The notes under the pieces were generated by a model that was given only the letters and a program-made list of their open reading frames with translations, had not been told where the DNA came from and made no database searches. Both the position numbers and the translations under genes were made by a program. From contig JAUXZG010000035.1 of the NCBI GenBank assembly GCA_030694005.1, positions 1 through 38,984 on the forward strand: a stretch of 38,984 nt of DNA, given 5' to 3'. Of the stretch, positions 28,296 to 38,931 are shown piece after piece. The stretch's first letter is position 1; each line of letters begins with the position of its first letter. Source of the DNA: Desulfobaccales bacterium (GTDB taxonomy: Bacteria > Desulfobacterota > Desulfobaccia > Desulfobaccales > 0-14-0-80-60-11).

Positions 28296-30050
28296 ATGGG
28301 GGATGCAGCCAGGCCACTCGCCAAGGACTGGGCGGACTTGGGACTGGTAGCTCTGCTCTCTGCCGCGGTCTTTGGCCTGGCCCATTTGGCGGCCCTCACC
28401 AACCCCTTCGTCATCAATGATGATGTGCGCCAGCAGATCTTCTGGATGCAGCAGTGGCAGGACCCGGAGCTTTTTCGGGGAGACCTCCTAAGCGATTACG
28501 CCCGCCATTATGTTACCTGGGGAGTCAAAGGGTTGTATTGGCTGGCCTCCTGGGTGGTGGGCCCCATAACTTTCTCTAAGATATTGCCCGGCCTGTTGTT
28601 TGTCTTTCTGGCGGGTTGTTTCTTTAAGATCGGTGAGGTCCTGTGGGGGGTACGCCGCCTGGCCTGGATGGCGGTGGCCGTCTTTTGGTTGCTGCCCTTC
28701 TTTCTGGACAATATGTCCGGAGGCCTGGCCCGGGCCTTTGCCGCGCCGATGCTGGCCCTGTTTTGGCTGTACTGGCTTAACCGCTCTCCCCGGGGCCTGG
28801 CTGTGGTCCTGCTGCTGCAAGCCCTGTTCATCCCCTATATTTTTGTATTAGCAGCCACCGCGGCCCTGCTGGCCTGGGGGCTAAGTCGCGTCGGCGGGAG
28901 CTCGCCCCCGCCTTTTCCGGTCCGGCCGGCCCACTTTTCCCTGCTGGCCCTGGGGGCTGGCCTGGTAGTCCTCATGAACTACCAGTTCACCGCCGCGGGT
29001 TACGGGCCCCTGGTGAGCTGGGCCGAGATGACCAACCGCCCGGAATTCGCCTCTGGAGGGCGGTTCGCTATCTTACCGGTGCCTTCCCTCTTCTGGGAAT
29101 TGATCAGCCCCTGGGAGTTCATCGCCCCTTTTAGGGAAGGGGGGCTCATCGTCGGCAGCCTGGGGGGTGCCATCCTTCTGGGGTTGGCAATTTACGGCAG
29201 CCTGCGTCTCGACCGGCGGGCCCTTAAGTCCCGGTGGCAGCCGGTCTGCTATCTGGGTCTGGCCTCCTTGCTGCTCTACCTCCTGGCCCGCCTTTTCTGG
29301 CTAAAGCTATTCGTCCCGGACCGCTATCTCATTTACACCCTTAACCTATTTTATTGCCTAGCCCTGGCCTGGTGCTGGGGGTCGGCCATCCAACTCCAGC
29401 GGTGGCCCCGCCTCCTGACGGTCCTGGCCCTGATCCTGGCGGCCGGGTTAGGGGCCTGGCGCCTTCAAGGGGTGGGGCTCTATGATTTTGCCGTTTACCG
29501 GCCCGTATACGCCGCCCTGGCGCAAACCCCCAAGGACGCTCTGATCGCCGGCCACCCCAATCTGATGGATAATGTTATGACCTTCGGCCAACGGCGAGCC
29601 CTGGCTACCTTTGAACTGTCCCAACCCTGGAGCCGGGGCTATTGGCAGAGGATAAAGTCCCGCCTTGACGACCTATTCACCGCGTATTATACTGATAATC
29701 CAGAGGTGGTGCGGACCTTCGCCCAGAAGCATCAGGTCGCCTTTCTGGTGGTGGATGAGCGGCATTTCACCCCGGCCTTCCTGGCCGGGGGCCGCTTTTT
29801 CGTGCCCTTTAATGATTTAACCTTCCGGGGCCATAGAAAGAAGCTGACCGAGAAGGTCGTTTGTCCCTTTTTTGCTCCTTTCGGGGAGCTGATTCGCACC
29901 CAGACCCAAAACCGTAGCCACTTTGCCTTGCTTGACCCCCAGGCCTTTCCCCGCCAGGCCATCGGTGACCATCTGTGGCTCATAGATATGCGGCCCAGCT
30001 TTAGCGACCATGCCCTCAGGCCGATACCCCAGTCAGGAGAAGTTAGGTGA
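28296..30050 (+). CDS. Multi-TM membrane protein of unknown function
   Basis: Long hydrophobic ORF; ATG at 28296 preferred, 5 nt after the preceding stop. Confidence 0.7.
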   Translation: MGDAARPLAKDWADLGLVALLSAAVFGLAHLAALTNPFVINDDVRQQIFWMQQWQDPELFRGDLLSDYARHYVTWGVKGLYWLASWVVGPITFSKILPGLLFVFLAGCFFKIGEVLWGVRRLAWMAVAVFWLLPFFLDNMSGGLARAFAAPMLALFWLYWLNRSPRGLAVVLLLQALFIPYIFVLAATAALLAWGLSRVGGSSPPPFPVRPAHFSLLALGAGLVVLMNYQFTAAGYGPLVSWAEMTNRPEFASGGRFAILPVPSLFWELISPWEFIAPFREGGLIVGSLGGAILLGLAIYGSLRLDRRALKSRWQPVCYLGLASLLLYLLARLFWLKLFVPDRYLIYTLNLFYCLALAWCWGSAIQLQRWPRLLTVLALILAAGLGAWRLQGVGLYDFAVYRPVYAALAQTPKDALIAGHPNLMDNVMTFGQRRALATFELSQPWSRGYWQRIKSRLDDLFTAYYTDNPEVVRTFAQKHQVAFLVVDERHFTPAFLAGGRFFVPFNDLTFRGHRKKLTEKVVCPFFAPFGELIRTQTQNRSHFALLDPQAFPRQAIGDHLWLIDMRPSFSDHALRPIPQSGEVR

Positions 30051-31615
30051 GAACCCTGCTGCTAAATCCCGAGATGCCTGCGTCCTTCTGGAGCTTTAAG
30101 CAGTCTTGCGAACTTGCGGGTCGCAAGACCCTTCTGCCACCGCTGGGGTTAATTACGGTGGCGGCGCTGCTTCCCCGGGAATGGGAATTCCGTCTGGTGG
30201 ATTTGAATACCCGCCAGGTCAACGAAGCAGACTGGGCCTGGGCTGAGTCAGTGATGATCTCCGGGATGTTGGTCCAGAAGGAAGGCCTGTTGGCCCTCAC
30301 CCGGGAGGCGAAACAGCGAGGCAAAACCGTGGTCGTCGGCGGACCCTACCCCACTTCCCTGCCCCAGGAGGCCCTGGACGCAGGAGCCGATTTTTTGATC
30401 CGGGGAGAGGGCGAGAATACTATCCCGCTGTTTCTGTCAGCACTTAAGGAAGGGAAAAGACCGGGGATAATTGAGCGGAAGGGAAAGCCTGACCTGACGA
30501 CCTCCCCGGTGCCCCGCTTTGACCTGCTCAACTTCGACCATTATATTGACCTTTCTCTCCAGACCTCCCGGGGATGTCCTTTCGACTGCGAATTCTGTGA
30601 TGTGGTCAACCTTTACGGCCGTAAGCCCCGCTATAAAAATCCCCAGCAAGTCCTGGCCGAGTTGGAAACCCTTTACCGCCTGGGATGGAGGGGGGAGGTT
30701 TTTATCAGCGATGACAATTTTATCGGCAACCAGAACCATGCCCGGGCCATCCTGGACGAGCTGATCCCCTGGATGCAGGGCCACGGCGAACCTTTCGGCT
30801 TCTGGACCCAGACCTCGGTGAATCTCGGGTTCCAACCGGACCTGGTGAACCTTTTGACCGCCGCCAATTTCGGCCACATCTTCATCGGCATTGAGTCTCC
30901 CGATGAGGCGGTGCTGACTTTAAATCGCAAGTACCAGAACCTGAGAAATCCCCTGGACCAGTCTCTGGCCAATATCACCGCCAACGGCCTGTCAGTGGTG
31001 GCCAGCTTCATCATCGGCTTTGACCAGGAGCAGCCGGGAGCGGGCGACCGGATCTGCACTTTCGTGGAGAAGAATAATATCCCCCTGGTAATGCTGAACA
31101 CCCTGGAGGTTCTCCCCAACACCAGCCTGTGGGACCGCCTGAAAAAGGAAGGCCGGCTTCTGGAAACTAGAACCAGCGGGAATACCGGAGGCGGCAGGTT
31201 AAACTACCTCCCCACCCGCCCGGAAGCGCAGATATTAACCGAATATGTGGACGCATTAGACCGGCTTTACGAACCCAGGCGCTACCTGTCTCGAACGTAC
31301 CGCTCCTTTCTAACCATGAGGCCCACCCGCCGCCATCTGGCGCTTCAGAAAGGGGAAAAAGCCAGGCCCCGGGTTAAAAAGGAGCGCTCCCCGTTTAGAG
31401 GCGCCCTCAGAGAACTCACCGGGTTGCTGAAGCTCATCTGGCGGCAAGGGGTGAAGGCCGACTACCGGTGGCAGTTCTGGAGGCAGTTAGTGGGGATTTA
31501 CCAGAAAAACCCCAGCCGCCTGAGAAAATACCTGCATAGCTGCAGCATGGGGGAGAATATGTTTCAGCTCCGGGAGGAGCCCCTTAAATCGCGCCAGGCC
31601 AAGGTGCGTCCATAA
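30047..31615 (+). CDS. B12-binding domain/radical SAM enzyme
   Basis: SLQTSRGCPFDCEFCDVVNLYGRKPRYKNPQQVLAE; N-terminal VVVGGPYPTSLPQEALDAGADFLIRGEGE; GTGA overlap. Confidence 0.9.
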   Translation: MRTLLLNPEMPASFWSFKQSCELAGRKTLLPPLGLITVAALLPREWEFRLVDLNTRQVNEADWAWAESVMISGMLVQKEGLLALTREAKQRGKTVVVGGPYPTSLPQEALDAGADFLIRGEGENTIPLFLSALKEGKRPGIIERKGKPDLTTSPVPRFDLLNFDHYIDLSLQTSRGCPFDCEFCDVVNLYGRKPRYKNPQQVLAELETLYRLGWRGEVFISDDNFIGNQNHARAILDELIPWMQGHGEPFGFWTQTSVNLGFQPDLVNLLTAANFGHIFIGIESPDEAVLTLNRKYQNLRNPLDQSLANITANGLSVVASFIIGFDQEQPGAGDRICTFVEKNNIPLVMLNTLEVLPNTSLWDRLKKEGRLLETRTSGNTGGGRLNYLPTRPEAQILTEYVDALDRLYEPRRYLSRTYRSFLTMRPTRRHLALQKGEKARPRVKKERSPFRGALRELTGLLKLIWRQGVKADYRWQFWRQLVGIYQKNPSRLRKYLHSCSMGENMFQLREEPLKSRQAKVRP

Positions 31616-31625
31616 AGGTATTTTC

Positions 31626-31679
31626 TGTAGGGGCGTGATTCATCACGCCATTAAGGGCGCAATAAATTGCGCCCCTACA
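31626..31679. repeat. REP-like compound inverted repeat
   Basis: TGTAGGGGCGTGATTCATCACGCC...GGGCGCAATAAATTGCGCCCCTACA, nested hairpins. Confidence 0.8.
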
Positions 31680-31800
31680 AATCCTTTCTAATAATTACTC
31701 TTCTCTCGGCAACTTGGCATCAGGCCTCAGGAATTTAAAAATAAGCGACAGGCCAGGGGCCTAAGGTCTCGCCCCCGCCCTGGTTCACCAGGGCACACCC

Positions 31801-33486
31801 TTAAGGCATATCGGCCAGATTCTCCACCCCATAAAGGGTGATGGGTTCCTGAATACCCTTGAGCCGGGGCTGGAATTCTCTTTTCACTACCACTTCGTGC
31901 TGCACCTGGCGGTAAACCGAATCGGAGACCACCACCTCACCCCCCCGAGCCTGGGCCTGGATGCGGTGGGCCAGATTCACCGCCGCCCCGATAATGCCGT
32001 ATTTGGCCCGGCTTTCCGAACCGATATTGCCTACCACCACCTCCCCGGCATGCAAGCCAATGCCCATGTGGAGGGGAGGCAATTCCCAGCCCCCCTCAGG
32101 AACATTTACTTCTTTAATGGTCTGCTGCATCTTCAGCGCGCACTCCAGAGCTTGCCGCGCCGTCGGCGCCAGGGGGCCGTCCAGGGGGTCAAAAAAGGCG
32201 AGTATGGCGTCTCCCAGAAAATCCACGATAATGCCGCGATGTTGTTGCAATATCTCGATCATCCGGGAGAAAAAGCGATTCACCAGGTGGATGGTGGCCT
32301 CGGGACTTAATTTCTCCGCCAAGGGGGTGAAATCCCGGATGTCGGCAAACAAGATGACCACATCCCGCTTTTCCCCGCCCAGAAGGGCCGCTTCCGGTCG
32401 GCTAAGCAAATCTTGGGCGATTTTTGGGTCCACATAGCGCCCGAAGGTATTGCTGATAAAATCCCTCTGTTTAAGGCCCTCCACCATCTCATTAAAGCTG
32501 CGGGTCAACTGGCCGATTTCATCCTGGGAGGCAACCGGCAGCGGGTCCCCATAATGACCCTGGGCCACTTTTTGAGCCTTTAAGGATATCTTCCGGATGG
32601 AAAAAACCATGGAGGTCACCCCCAGGCGGATGAGCACCAGGATAACGACCAGACATAAGATGGCCGATAACAGGTAATAGTAGCGGAAGTGCACGATGGG
32701 AGCCAGTATCTGGCTCCCCTGGGCATGGAGCATGATGGCCCAGGGAGCGGCGTGCAGCCGGTAATAGCCGACTACCTCCTCCGGCGGGTGGCCTTTTCCC
32801 ATGAGGGTGCCGAAAGGCTTCTCCTTCATGGCCTCGAGCATGGCCAACTCCAACGGACTCTGGGTGTCCCCCAGACAGTGCCGGCCCTTCATGGAGGGGT
32901 CGCTGTGGGCCAGGAAGTTCCCCCGGTCGGCCTCCACCACACAGGCCATGTGGCTCTGCAGCCAGCCCGAGGTGAGAACGTCTTGCATCAGATAGCTGAA
33001 TTTTATGACGACCTCCACCTGTCCCAGGGAATGCCCGGCTTCGTCCAGGAGGTCGCTTCGCAGGCCCACCGTCTTCTGGCCCGGCGGGTAAAAGTATTGC
33101 GGCGGGGAAACCCTGGCCACCTTTCTGACTGACATCCCGGGCCTGCCGGCTATCTCCTTCGATGCTGGAGCCTTCCAGGTCAGCCTGGCCTGGGTGACGC
33201 CTTCTTGCCTTTGTATCTGCTTAAGAATCCACTCCCGGATAACTGCCCCCTGGGGGTCGCTGCCGGTCTGGGCCAACGCTCCCATCCCTTGGATCAAGAG
33301 GTACAGGCGCATATCCATCTGGTGGGCGGCCCGCTCCAGCCTTAAAATGGCGATCTCCTGCCATTCTTTAAGCAGGCTTTTACGGATATAAAAAAAACCC
33401 AACCCCCCGGTGACTACCAGAAAGAGGGCCACCGGCAATAGCAGATAGAGGGCCAGGCGCTGTTGTAGGCTTTTTAAGGCAAACAT
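31801..33486 (-). CDS. Class III adenylate/guanylate cyclase with N-terminal sensor and HAMP-like region
   Basis: RDVVILFADIRDFTPLAEKLSPEATIHLVNRFF, DFLGDAILAFF, GIGLHAGEVVVGNIGSESRAKYGIIGAAVNLAHRI. Confidence 0.92.
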   Translation of the reverse strand: MFALKSLQQRLALYLLLPVALFLVVTGGLGFFYIRKSLLKEWQEIAILRLERAAHQMDMRLYLLIQGMGALAQTGSDPQGAVIREWILKQIQRQEGVTQARLTWKAPASKEIAGRPGMSVRKVARVSPPQYFYPPGQKTVGLRSDLLDEAGHSLGQVEVVIKFSYLMQDVLTSGWLQSHMACVVEADRGNFLAHSDPSMKGRHCLGDTQSPLELAMLEAMKEKPFGTLMGKGHPPEEVVGYYRLHAAPWAIMLHAQGSQILAPIVHFRYYYLLSAILCLVVILVLIRLGVTSMVFSIRKISLKAQKVAQGHYGDPLPVASQDEIGQLTRSFNEMVEGLKQRDFISNTFGRYVDPKIAQDLLSRPEAALLGGEKRDVVILFADIRDFTPLAEKLSPEATIHLVNRFFSRMIEILQQHRGIIVDFLGDAILAFFDPLDGPLAPTARQALECALKMQQTIKEVNVPEGGWELPPLHMGIGLHAGEVVVGNIGSESRAKYGIIGAAVNLAHRIQAQARGGEVVVSDSVYRQVQHEVVVKREFQPRLKGIQEPITLYGVENLADMP

Positions 33487-33563
33487 TTATTTAAAATATA
33501 GGCCTATTCCAGCGATTATCAAGTTGAGGACCAGACTCGAAGCTTTTTCAAAACTGTTCTTTC

Positions 33564-33779
33564 TGTCATCCTGAACGAACAATCATGGCCTTAGGGCCAC
33601 AACGAAGGATGAAAATCTGAGGCTGGCGGGCACGGAGGCCCGCCCCACCATTGAAATGTATTTGGTGGGGCGGCCGTCTCTGGCCGCCTCCGGGTTATAG
33701 AGAAAAAGCTATTTTCATATAAAGTGAAGAATCTCAATTGATTGAATTTTCGAGATTCTTCGCTGCGTTCAGAATGACA
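33564..33779. repeat. MITE-like compound inverted-repeat element
   Basis: TGTCATCCTGAACG at the left, CGTTCAGAATGACA at the right; internal GCCCCACC/GGTGGGGC and GAAGAATCTC/GAGATTCTTC stems. Confidence 0.65.
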
Positions 33780-33888
33780 TACCATACACCCTCGGGGTTT
33801 TGAAACGGCCTTTAGTGTTAAGAATAAGCCATGAACTGCTGGGCGGCGGAAAAACAGGTAGGCCAGGGGAAATGCCGGCCGTCAAGAG

Positions 33889-34827
33889 CTACCTTTGGGC
33901 CCAGGGGCTGGCCAAAAACCATTCATAGGTCCGCCTGAGGCCCTCTTCCAGAGGCATTTGCGCCCGCCAGCCCATGGCGTGCAGCCGGCTCACCTCTAAC
34001 AGCTTCCGGGGGGTGCCATCCGGTTTGCTGGGATCAAAGGCCAGCTCGCCCTTAAACCCCACCACCTGGGCCACGAGCTCGGCCAGCTCTCTGATGCTCA
34101 GGTCCTGGCCCACCCCCACATTGACGATCTCGGAGCCCTCATAATTTTCCATCAGAAAGAGGCAGGCGTCGGCCAGGTCACCCACATACAAAAATTCCCG
34201 GCAGGGCGAACCGGTGCCCCAGATCACCACTTCCTTAGCGCCGGCGACCTTGGCTTCATGGCACTTGCGCATCAGGGCGGGAACCACATGAGAGTCCAAC
34301 AGGTCGAAATTATCCCCCGGCCCATAGAGGTTGGTGGGCATCAGGGAGATGAAGCAGGTGCCGTACTGCCGGTTGTAGGCCTGACACATCTTGATGCCGG
34401 CGATCTTGGCCACCGCATAGGGTTCATTGGTGGGCTCCAGCTTACCGTCCAGCAGATGCTCTTCCTTCATGGGCTGGGGGCAGAATTTAGGATAGATACA
34501 GGAACTTCCCAGGAAGAGAAGCTTTTTTACCTTATTAACATAGGCCTGATGAATGATATTGTTCTGGATCTGTAAATTGTCATAAATGAACTCCCCCGGG
34601 TAGGTGGAGTTGGCGTGGATGCCCCCCACCTTGGCCGCGGCCAGAAAGATATACTCCGGCCGCTCCTGCTGGAAAAAGTCGGCCACGGCCCCCTGGTTTC
34701 TCAGGTCCAACTCCTCTAAGGAACGATAAATCAGGTGGCCAAAGCCCGCGGCCTTAACCCGCCTGAAGATGGCCCCGCCCACCAGACCCTGGTGTCCGGC
34801 CACATAGATTTTGGCGTCCTTCTCCAT
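33889..34827 (-). CDS. fcl: GDP-L-fucose synthase
   Basis: [64 protein letters not shown]. Confidence 0.95.
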   Translation of the reverse strand: MEKDAKIYVAGHQGLVGGAIFRRVKAAGFGHLIYRSLEELDLRNQGAVADFFQQERPEYIFLAAAKVGGIHANSTYPGEFIYDNLQIQNNIIHQAYVNKVKKLLFLGSSCIYPKFCPQPMKEEHLLDGKLEPTNEPYAVAKIAGIKMCQAYNRQYGTCFISLMPTNLYGPGDNFDLLDSHVVPALMRKCHEAKVAGAKEVVIWGTGSPCREFLYVGDLADACLFLMENYEGSEIVNVGVGQDLSIRELAELVAQVVGFKGELAFDPSKPDGTPRKLLEVSRLHAMGWRAQMPLEEGLRRTYEWFLASPWAQR

Positions 34828-34851
34828 CCAGGCCGTTCCTTTGCGGTAATC

Positions 34852-35925
34852 CTAGCGGATTATCCCCTTGGCCGGATTCCCGCCGGCGGAGGTTTCATTT
34901 GCCTGGGTCATTTTTTGGATCACATCCTGGCACTGGCGCATATCCAAAATGGCCTTCAAGTCCGCGTCCACCATGAGGCGCACCAGTTCCTTGAAGGTCA
35001 CCTTGGGCTGCCAGCCCAGGCGCTGCCTGGCCTTGCCGGCATCCCCCAAAAGAGACTCCACTTCGGTAGGGCGGAAATAGCGGGGGTCAATCTCCACATA
35101 TTGCCGCCAATCCATATCCTGGTAAGCAAAGGCCTCCTCTAAAAATTCCCGCACCGCATGGGCTTCGCCGGTGGCGATGACCAAGTCCTCGGGAGTGTCT
35201 TGCTGGAGCATCAGCCACATGGCCTCCACATAGTCCGGGGCATAGCCCCAATCCCGGCGGGCCTCTAAATTGCCCAGGTAGAGTTTTTGCTGGAGCCCCA
35301 GCTTGATGCGGGCCAGGGCCCGGGTGATTTTGCGGGTCACAAAAGTCTCGCCCCGGCGGGGGGATTCGTGATTGAAGAGGATGCCGTTCACCGCATACAG
35401 TCCATAGGCTTCCCGATAGTTCCGCACCATCCAGTAGGCATAAAGCTTGGCCGCGGCATAGGGGCTGCGGGGCTGCATGGGGGTCTCTTCATTCTGGGGG
35501 GGCGGCGAGGCGCCGAACATCTCGCTGGAGGAAGCCTGATAAAACCTGGTGTCGATGCCGCTGTGGCGGATGGCTTCCAGGAGCCGGGTGGTCCCCAGGC
35601 CGCTCACGTCGCCGGTGAATTCCGGCATATCAAAGCTGACCCGCACATGGCTTTGGGCCGCCAGATGGTAGATCTCCTCAGGTTTGAGGTTGTAGATCAG
35701 GTGGCTCAACTGACCGGAGTCGCAGATATCCCCGTAGTGCAGAAAAAACCTGGCCCCGGGTTCGTGGGGGTCCACATACAGGTGATTGATGCGGCTGGTG
35801 TTGAAGGTGCTGGCCCGCCGGATGAGGCCGTGCACCTCGTAGCCCTTTAAGAGCAGAAACTCCGCCAGGTAACTGCCGTCCTGGCCGGTTATGCCGGTAA
35901 TCAAGGCTTTCTTACCCTGGCCCAT
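34852..35925 (-). CDS. gmd: GDP-mannose 4,6-dehydratase
   Basis: [45 protein letters not shown]. Confidence 0.96.
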   Translation of the reverse strand: MGQGKKALITGITGQDGSYLAEFLLLKGYEVHGLIRRASTFNTSRINHLYVDPHEPGARFFLHYGDICDSGQLSHLIYNLKPEEIYHLAAQSHVRVSFDMPEFTGDVSGLGTTRLLEAIRHSGIDTRFYQASSSEMFGASPPPQNEETPMQPRSPYAAAKLYAYWMVRNYREAYGLYAVNGILFNHESPRRGETFVTRKITRALARIKLGLQQKLYLGNLEARRDWGYAPDYVEAMWLMLQQDTPEDLVIATGEAHAVREFLEEAFAYQDMDWRQYVEIDPRYFRPTEVESLLGDAGKARQRLGWQPKVTFKELVRLMVDADLKAILDMRQCQDVIQKMTQANETSAGGNPAKGIIR

Positions 35926-36071
35926 AATCTTCCTTAATTAGAGATTCAAAACATTTGGGGGCAATTCCCTGAATTGGGAGACCACTAGCATCAGCCTAAG
36001 GAGGTGGGCCGGCGGCGGCCGGTGGGCGCCAGTAGGGGGAAGCAGCCACCAAGTCTGGCTATTTCCAGCCA

Positions 36072-37484
36072 TTAATAAGCGTGGGTGTCTCTAAACCCCC
36101 TAAACATCGTGAGCAGGATGATTTTCAGGTCTAACCACAAGGACCAGCGGCGCAGATAATCCAGGTCATACTCAATGCGCTTTTCCATCTTCTCCAGGGT
36201 TTCCGTCTCACCCCGCCAGCCATTTACCTGGGCCCAACCGGTGAGGCCCGGCCGCACTTTGTGGCGGAGCATGTAAGCGGGAATGCGCTGCCGGTAGTAC
36301 TCATTGTGGGCTACGGCATGCGGCCTGGGGCCCACAATGGACATGGCGCCCTGCAATACATTGAAAAACTGCGGCAGTTCGTCCAGGCTGGTGCGCCGCA
36401 AAAATGCCCCGAACCAGGTCACCCGAGGGTCGTCCCGGGTGGCCTGGGGGACCTCCTGACCATCCTGGCAGACCCTCATGGTGCGGAATTTATATACCAC
36501 GATTTCTTCCCCATCCAGCCCGTAACGGTGCTGCTTAAACATCACCGGGCCTGGAGAAGAAAGCTTCACCCCCAGGGCAATAACCAGCATCAAAGGTGAG
36601 ACCAGCAGCAAGATTAAACTTGCCAGGACCAGATCCTCCACCCGTTTCAGCCAACCGTTGATGCCATAGAAGGGGGTTTCCCACAAAGAAACCAACGGGA
36701 TACCCCGCAAATCGGTGAGGCTGGCCTGCAACAGAGAAAAAGCGAAGAGGTCTGGAGCAAAATAGACCGAGGCCGTGGTGTCTTTTAAAGCGTCCACGAC
36801 TTGCCGAAAGCGATCCTGGGCCCTTAAGGGCAAGGCGATATAGACCATGTCTATTTTATGGTCCCGGACAAAGGGCGCCATATCGTCCAGGTCGCCCAGG
36901 ACCGGATAGCCCCGCCCCCCGGGTTGGAGTTCGATCTTCTCGCCCACCAGCCGATCGTCAAAAAACCCGAAGAGCCGCATCCCCAGCCAGGGGGTATCCA
37001 CCACATTTTTGGCCAACTGCTTGCCCAGCTCTCCGGCCCCGGCAATGACCACAGTGCGGGTATTGAGACCCCGCTCCCGGGCCCAATGCAGACCCATGTA
37101 AACCTTGAGGCGTAGGCCCACCAGGATGAAAGGGGTCAGCACCATCCAGGAAAGCATTACCTTACGGGAAAAGATGGCCGAGGTCTTGGTCACATAGCCC
37201 AGAGTCACCAGAATGGCGGCCACCAGAACCCAGGCGACGAAGACCTGGCGCACCAGCCCCATCAGGTTGGCCCCCCTCCAGGGGCGGTAAAGCCCGGCGC
37301 CCTGAAAAATCACCATCATCAACAGGAAGGTGACGATCCCCAGGACCAGGAATTCCCGCTTAAAGATGACCCCGTGGAGCCAGCAGAGGAAAAACAGCAG
37401 AGATATGACCACTGCGCCGTCCAACAGGCGCTGAATTCTGGAGATTAACCAGCGATATTGGTTGAAAATCCCTTGCCTCAACAT
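36072..37484 (-). CDS. Undecaprenyl-phosphate sugar phosphotransferase (WcaJ-like)
   Basis: C-terminal VYKFRTMRVCQDG, RRTSLDELPQFFNVLQGAMSIVGPRPHAVAHNEYYR, VRPGLTGWAQVNGWRGET. Confidence 0.92.
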   Translation of the reverse strand: MLRQGIFNQYRWLISRIQRLLDGAVVISLLFFLCWLHGVIFKREFLVLGIVTFLLMMVIFQGAGLYRPWRGANLMGLVRQVFVAWVLVAAILVTLGYVTKTSAIFSRKVMLSWMVLTPFILVGLRLKVYMGLHWARERGLNTRTVVIAGAGELGKQLAKNVVDTPWLGMRLFGFFDDRLVGEKIELQPGGRGYPVLGDLDDMAPFVRDHKIDMVYIALPLRAQDRFRQVVDALKDTTASVYFAPDLFAFSLLQASLTDLRGIPLVSLWETPFYGINGWLKRVEDLVLASLILLLVSPLMLVIALGVKLSSPGPVMFKQHRYGLDGEEIVVYKFRTMRVCQDGQEVPQATRDDPRVTWFGAFLRRTSLDELPQFFNVLQGAMSIVGPRPHAVAHNEYYRQRIPAYMLRHKVRPGLTGWAQVNGWRGETETLEKMEKRIEYDLDYLRRWSLWLDLKIILLTMFRGFRDTHAY

Positions 37485-37544
37485 TCAAGTCACCTTGTTT
37501 GCCCAGGTGGTTAAGAGCATTCCTTAACGGGCCGCCTTAAGTCC

Positions 37545-38795
37545 CTAAAGGTCTTCGGGGCGCTTAATCCGGGTTAGCCGGTAAAGGAGGTCTTCCAGGC
37601 GGGGTAGGATAGCCTCCCGGCCCAGCCGTTCCTCGGCATAGCGCCGCGCTTTTATCCCCATCTGCTCCCTGGTGTCAGCCTCCCCGGCCATCTTTAGAAT
37701 CGCCTGGGCCAGGGCCTGGCCATCTTCCGGCGGGACCAGCAGGCCGGCCTGGGAGGCCGCGGTGATTCGGGCTAACTCCGTGCCTGGCCGGGAGGTGGCG
37801 ATGAACGGCCGCCCGGCCGCCAGTATGTTGGCTAGCTTGGAAGGCATCACCAGGTCAGCGGCTGGCCCCCGCTGGATTACCAGGTGGATGTCTCCCGACG
37901 CCATCAGCCAGGGATAACGCTCATTTGATTGTAAGGGCAAAAACGAAACATTGTCAAGACCATAGTGCCGGGCCAGCCCCTTAAGACGGGACTTGGCGGC
38001 CCCGTCGCCCGCCACCAGATAGCGGAGGTCAGCCCGGTCCCGGGTCAGGGCGGCGCTCTGGAGGATAACCTCCAGACCCTGCTTTTCCCCCAGGTTGCCG
38101 GCATAAAGGACCAAAATCTCGGAGGTCAGCCCCAGTTCCGCCCGCAAGGGGTTATCTCGGGGGCGGGGTCGGATGTTCTCCAGGTCCGCCCAGTTGGGCA
38201 AGAGGTGGAGGCGGGCGGCGGCTACGCCCTTGCCCTGCAACCGGGCCGCCATGCCCGCCGATATGGTGGTAACCGCCTGGGCCCGGCTTAACAGGAAACT
38301 TTCCCAACGCTTAAGGATAGTCAATAACTCTTTCTGCTTAAGGATCCCCAGTTCCTGGGCCGCATCCACCTGCAGGTCCTGGATGTGAAAGATAAAGGGA
38401 ATCCTCTGCCGCCTGGCCAGCCAGGCGGGCAGCAACCCGGACTGCAGCAAGGGACAGACCGCCAGCACCGCGTCCCAGGGCTGCCGCATCAGGTGGGGCC
38501 ACCAGTAAAGGCAACTAACGCCAAAGGAAAGCTCATGGAGCACCCTGGCCTTGGCCGTGACCCGGGCCGGCACATAAAGCGGGGCGCGCAACACCTCCAC
38601 CCCTTCTCGCCATTCCCGCATCCAGCCCCGTCCCCGGTAGCTTTCCGGCACCCGCCACTTCGGATAATAGGGCAGAGCCGTGAGCACGGTGACCGCATGG
38701 CCCCGGGACGCCAGCCAGGCCCCCATTTCCCCGGTGTAACGCCCGATGCCGATAAGCTCCGGGGCATAATTAATGCCATGAATCAATAAACGCAT
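37545..38795 (-). CDS. Family 4 glycosyltransferase (WcaI-like)
   Basis: MRLLIHGINYAPELIGIGRYTGEMGAWLASRGHAVTVLTALPYYPKWRV; VLYAGNLGEKQGLEVIL. Confidence 0.88.
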   Translation of the reverse strand: MRLLIHGINYAPELIGIGRYTGEMGAWLASRGHAVTVLTALPYYPKWRVPESYRGRGWMREWREGVEVLRAPLYVPARVTAKARVLHELSFGVSCLYWWPHLMRQPWDAVLAVCPLLQSGLLPAWLARRQRIPFIFHIQDLQVDAAQELGILKQKELLTILKRWESFLLSRAQAVTTISAGMAARLQGKGVAAARLHLLPNWADLENIRPRPRDNPLRAELGLTSEILVLYAGNLGEKQGLEVILQSAALTRDRADLRYLVAGDGAAKSRLKGLARHYGLDNVSFLPLQSNERYPWLMASGDIHLVIQRGPAADLVMPSKLANILAAGRPFIATSRPGTELARITAASQAGLLVPPEDGQALAQAILKMAGEADTREQMGIKARRYAEERLGREAILPRLEDLLYRLTRIKRPEDL

Positions 38796-38819
38796 CAGCT
38801 TAGGTCTTTCAAATGGTTC

Positions 38820-38931
38820 TTGAGGGAAGGGCTGGGGGACCGCAGGTCCCCCAGCCTCCCCTCAAACTTCCCTCCCACCCCCCTTTCGGGGGCCGGAGAC
38901 GGCGGGGCCTTTGGCCCCGCCTTCTCCGGCC
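38820..38931. repeat. G-rich intergenic hairpin family member 3 plus an adjacent long hairpin
   Basis: TTGAGGGAAGGGCTGGGGGACC/GGTCCCCCAGCCTCCCCTCAA, then GGCCGGAGAcGGCGGGGCC-TTT-GGCCCCGCCtTCTCCGGCC. Confidence 0.8.
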
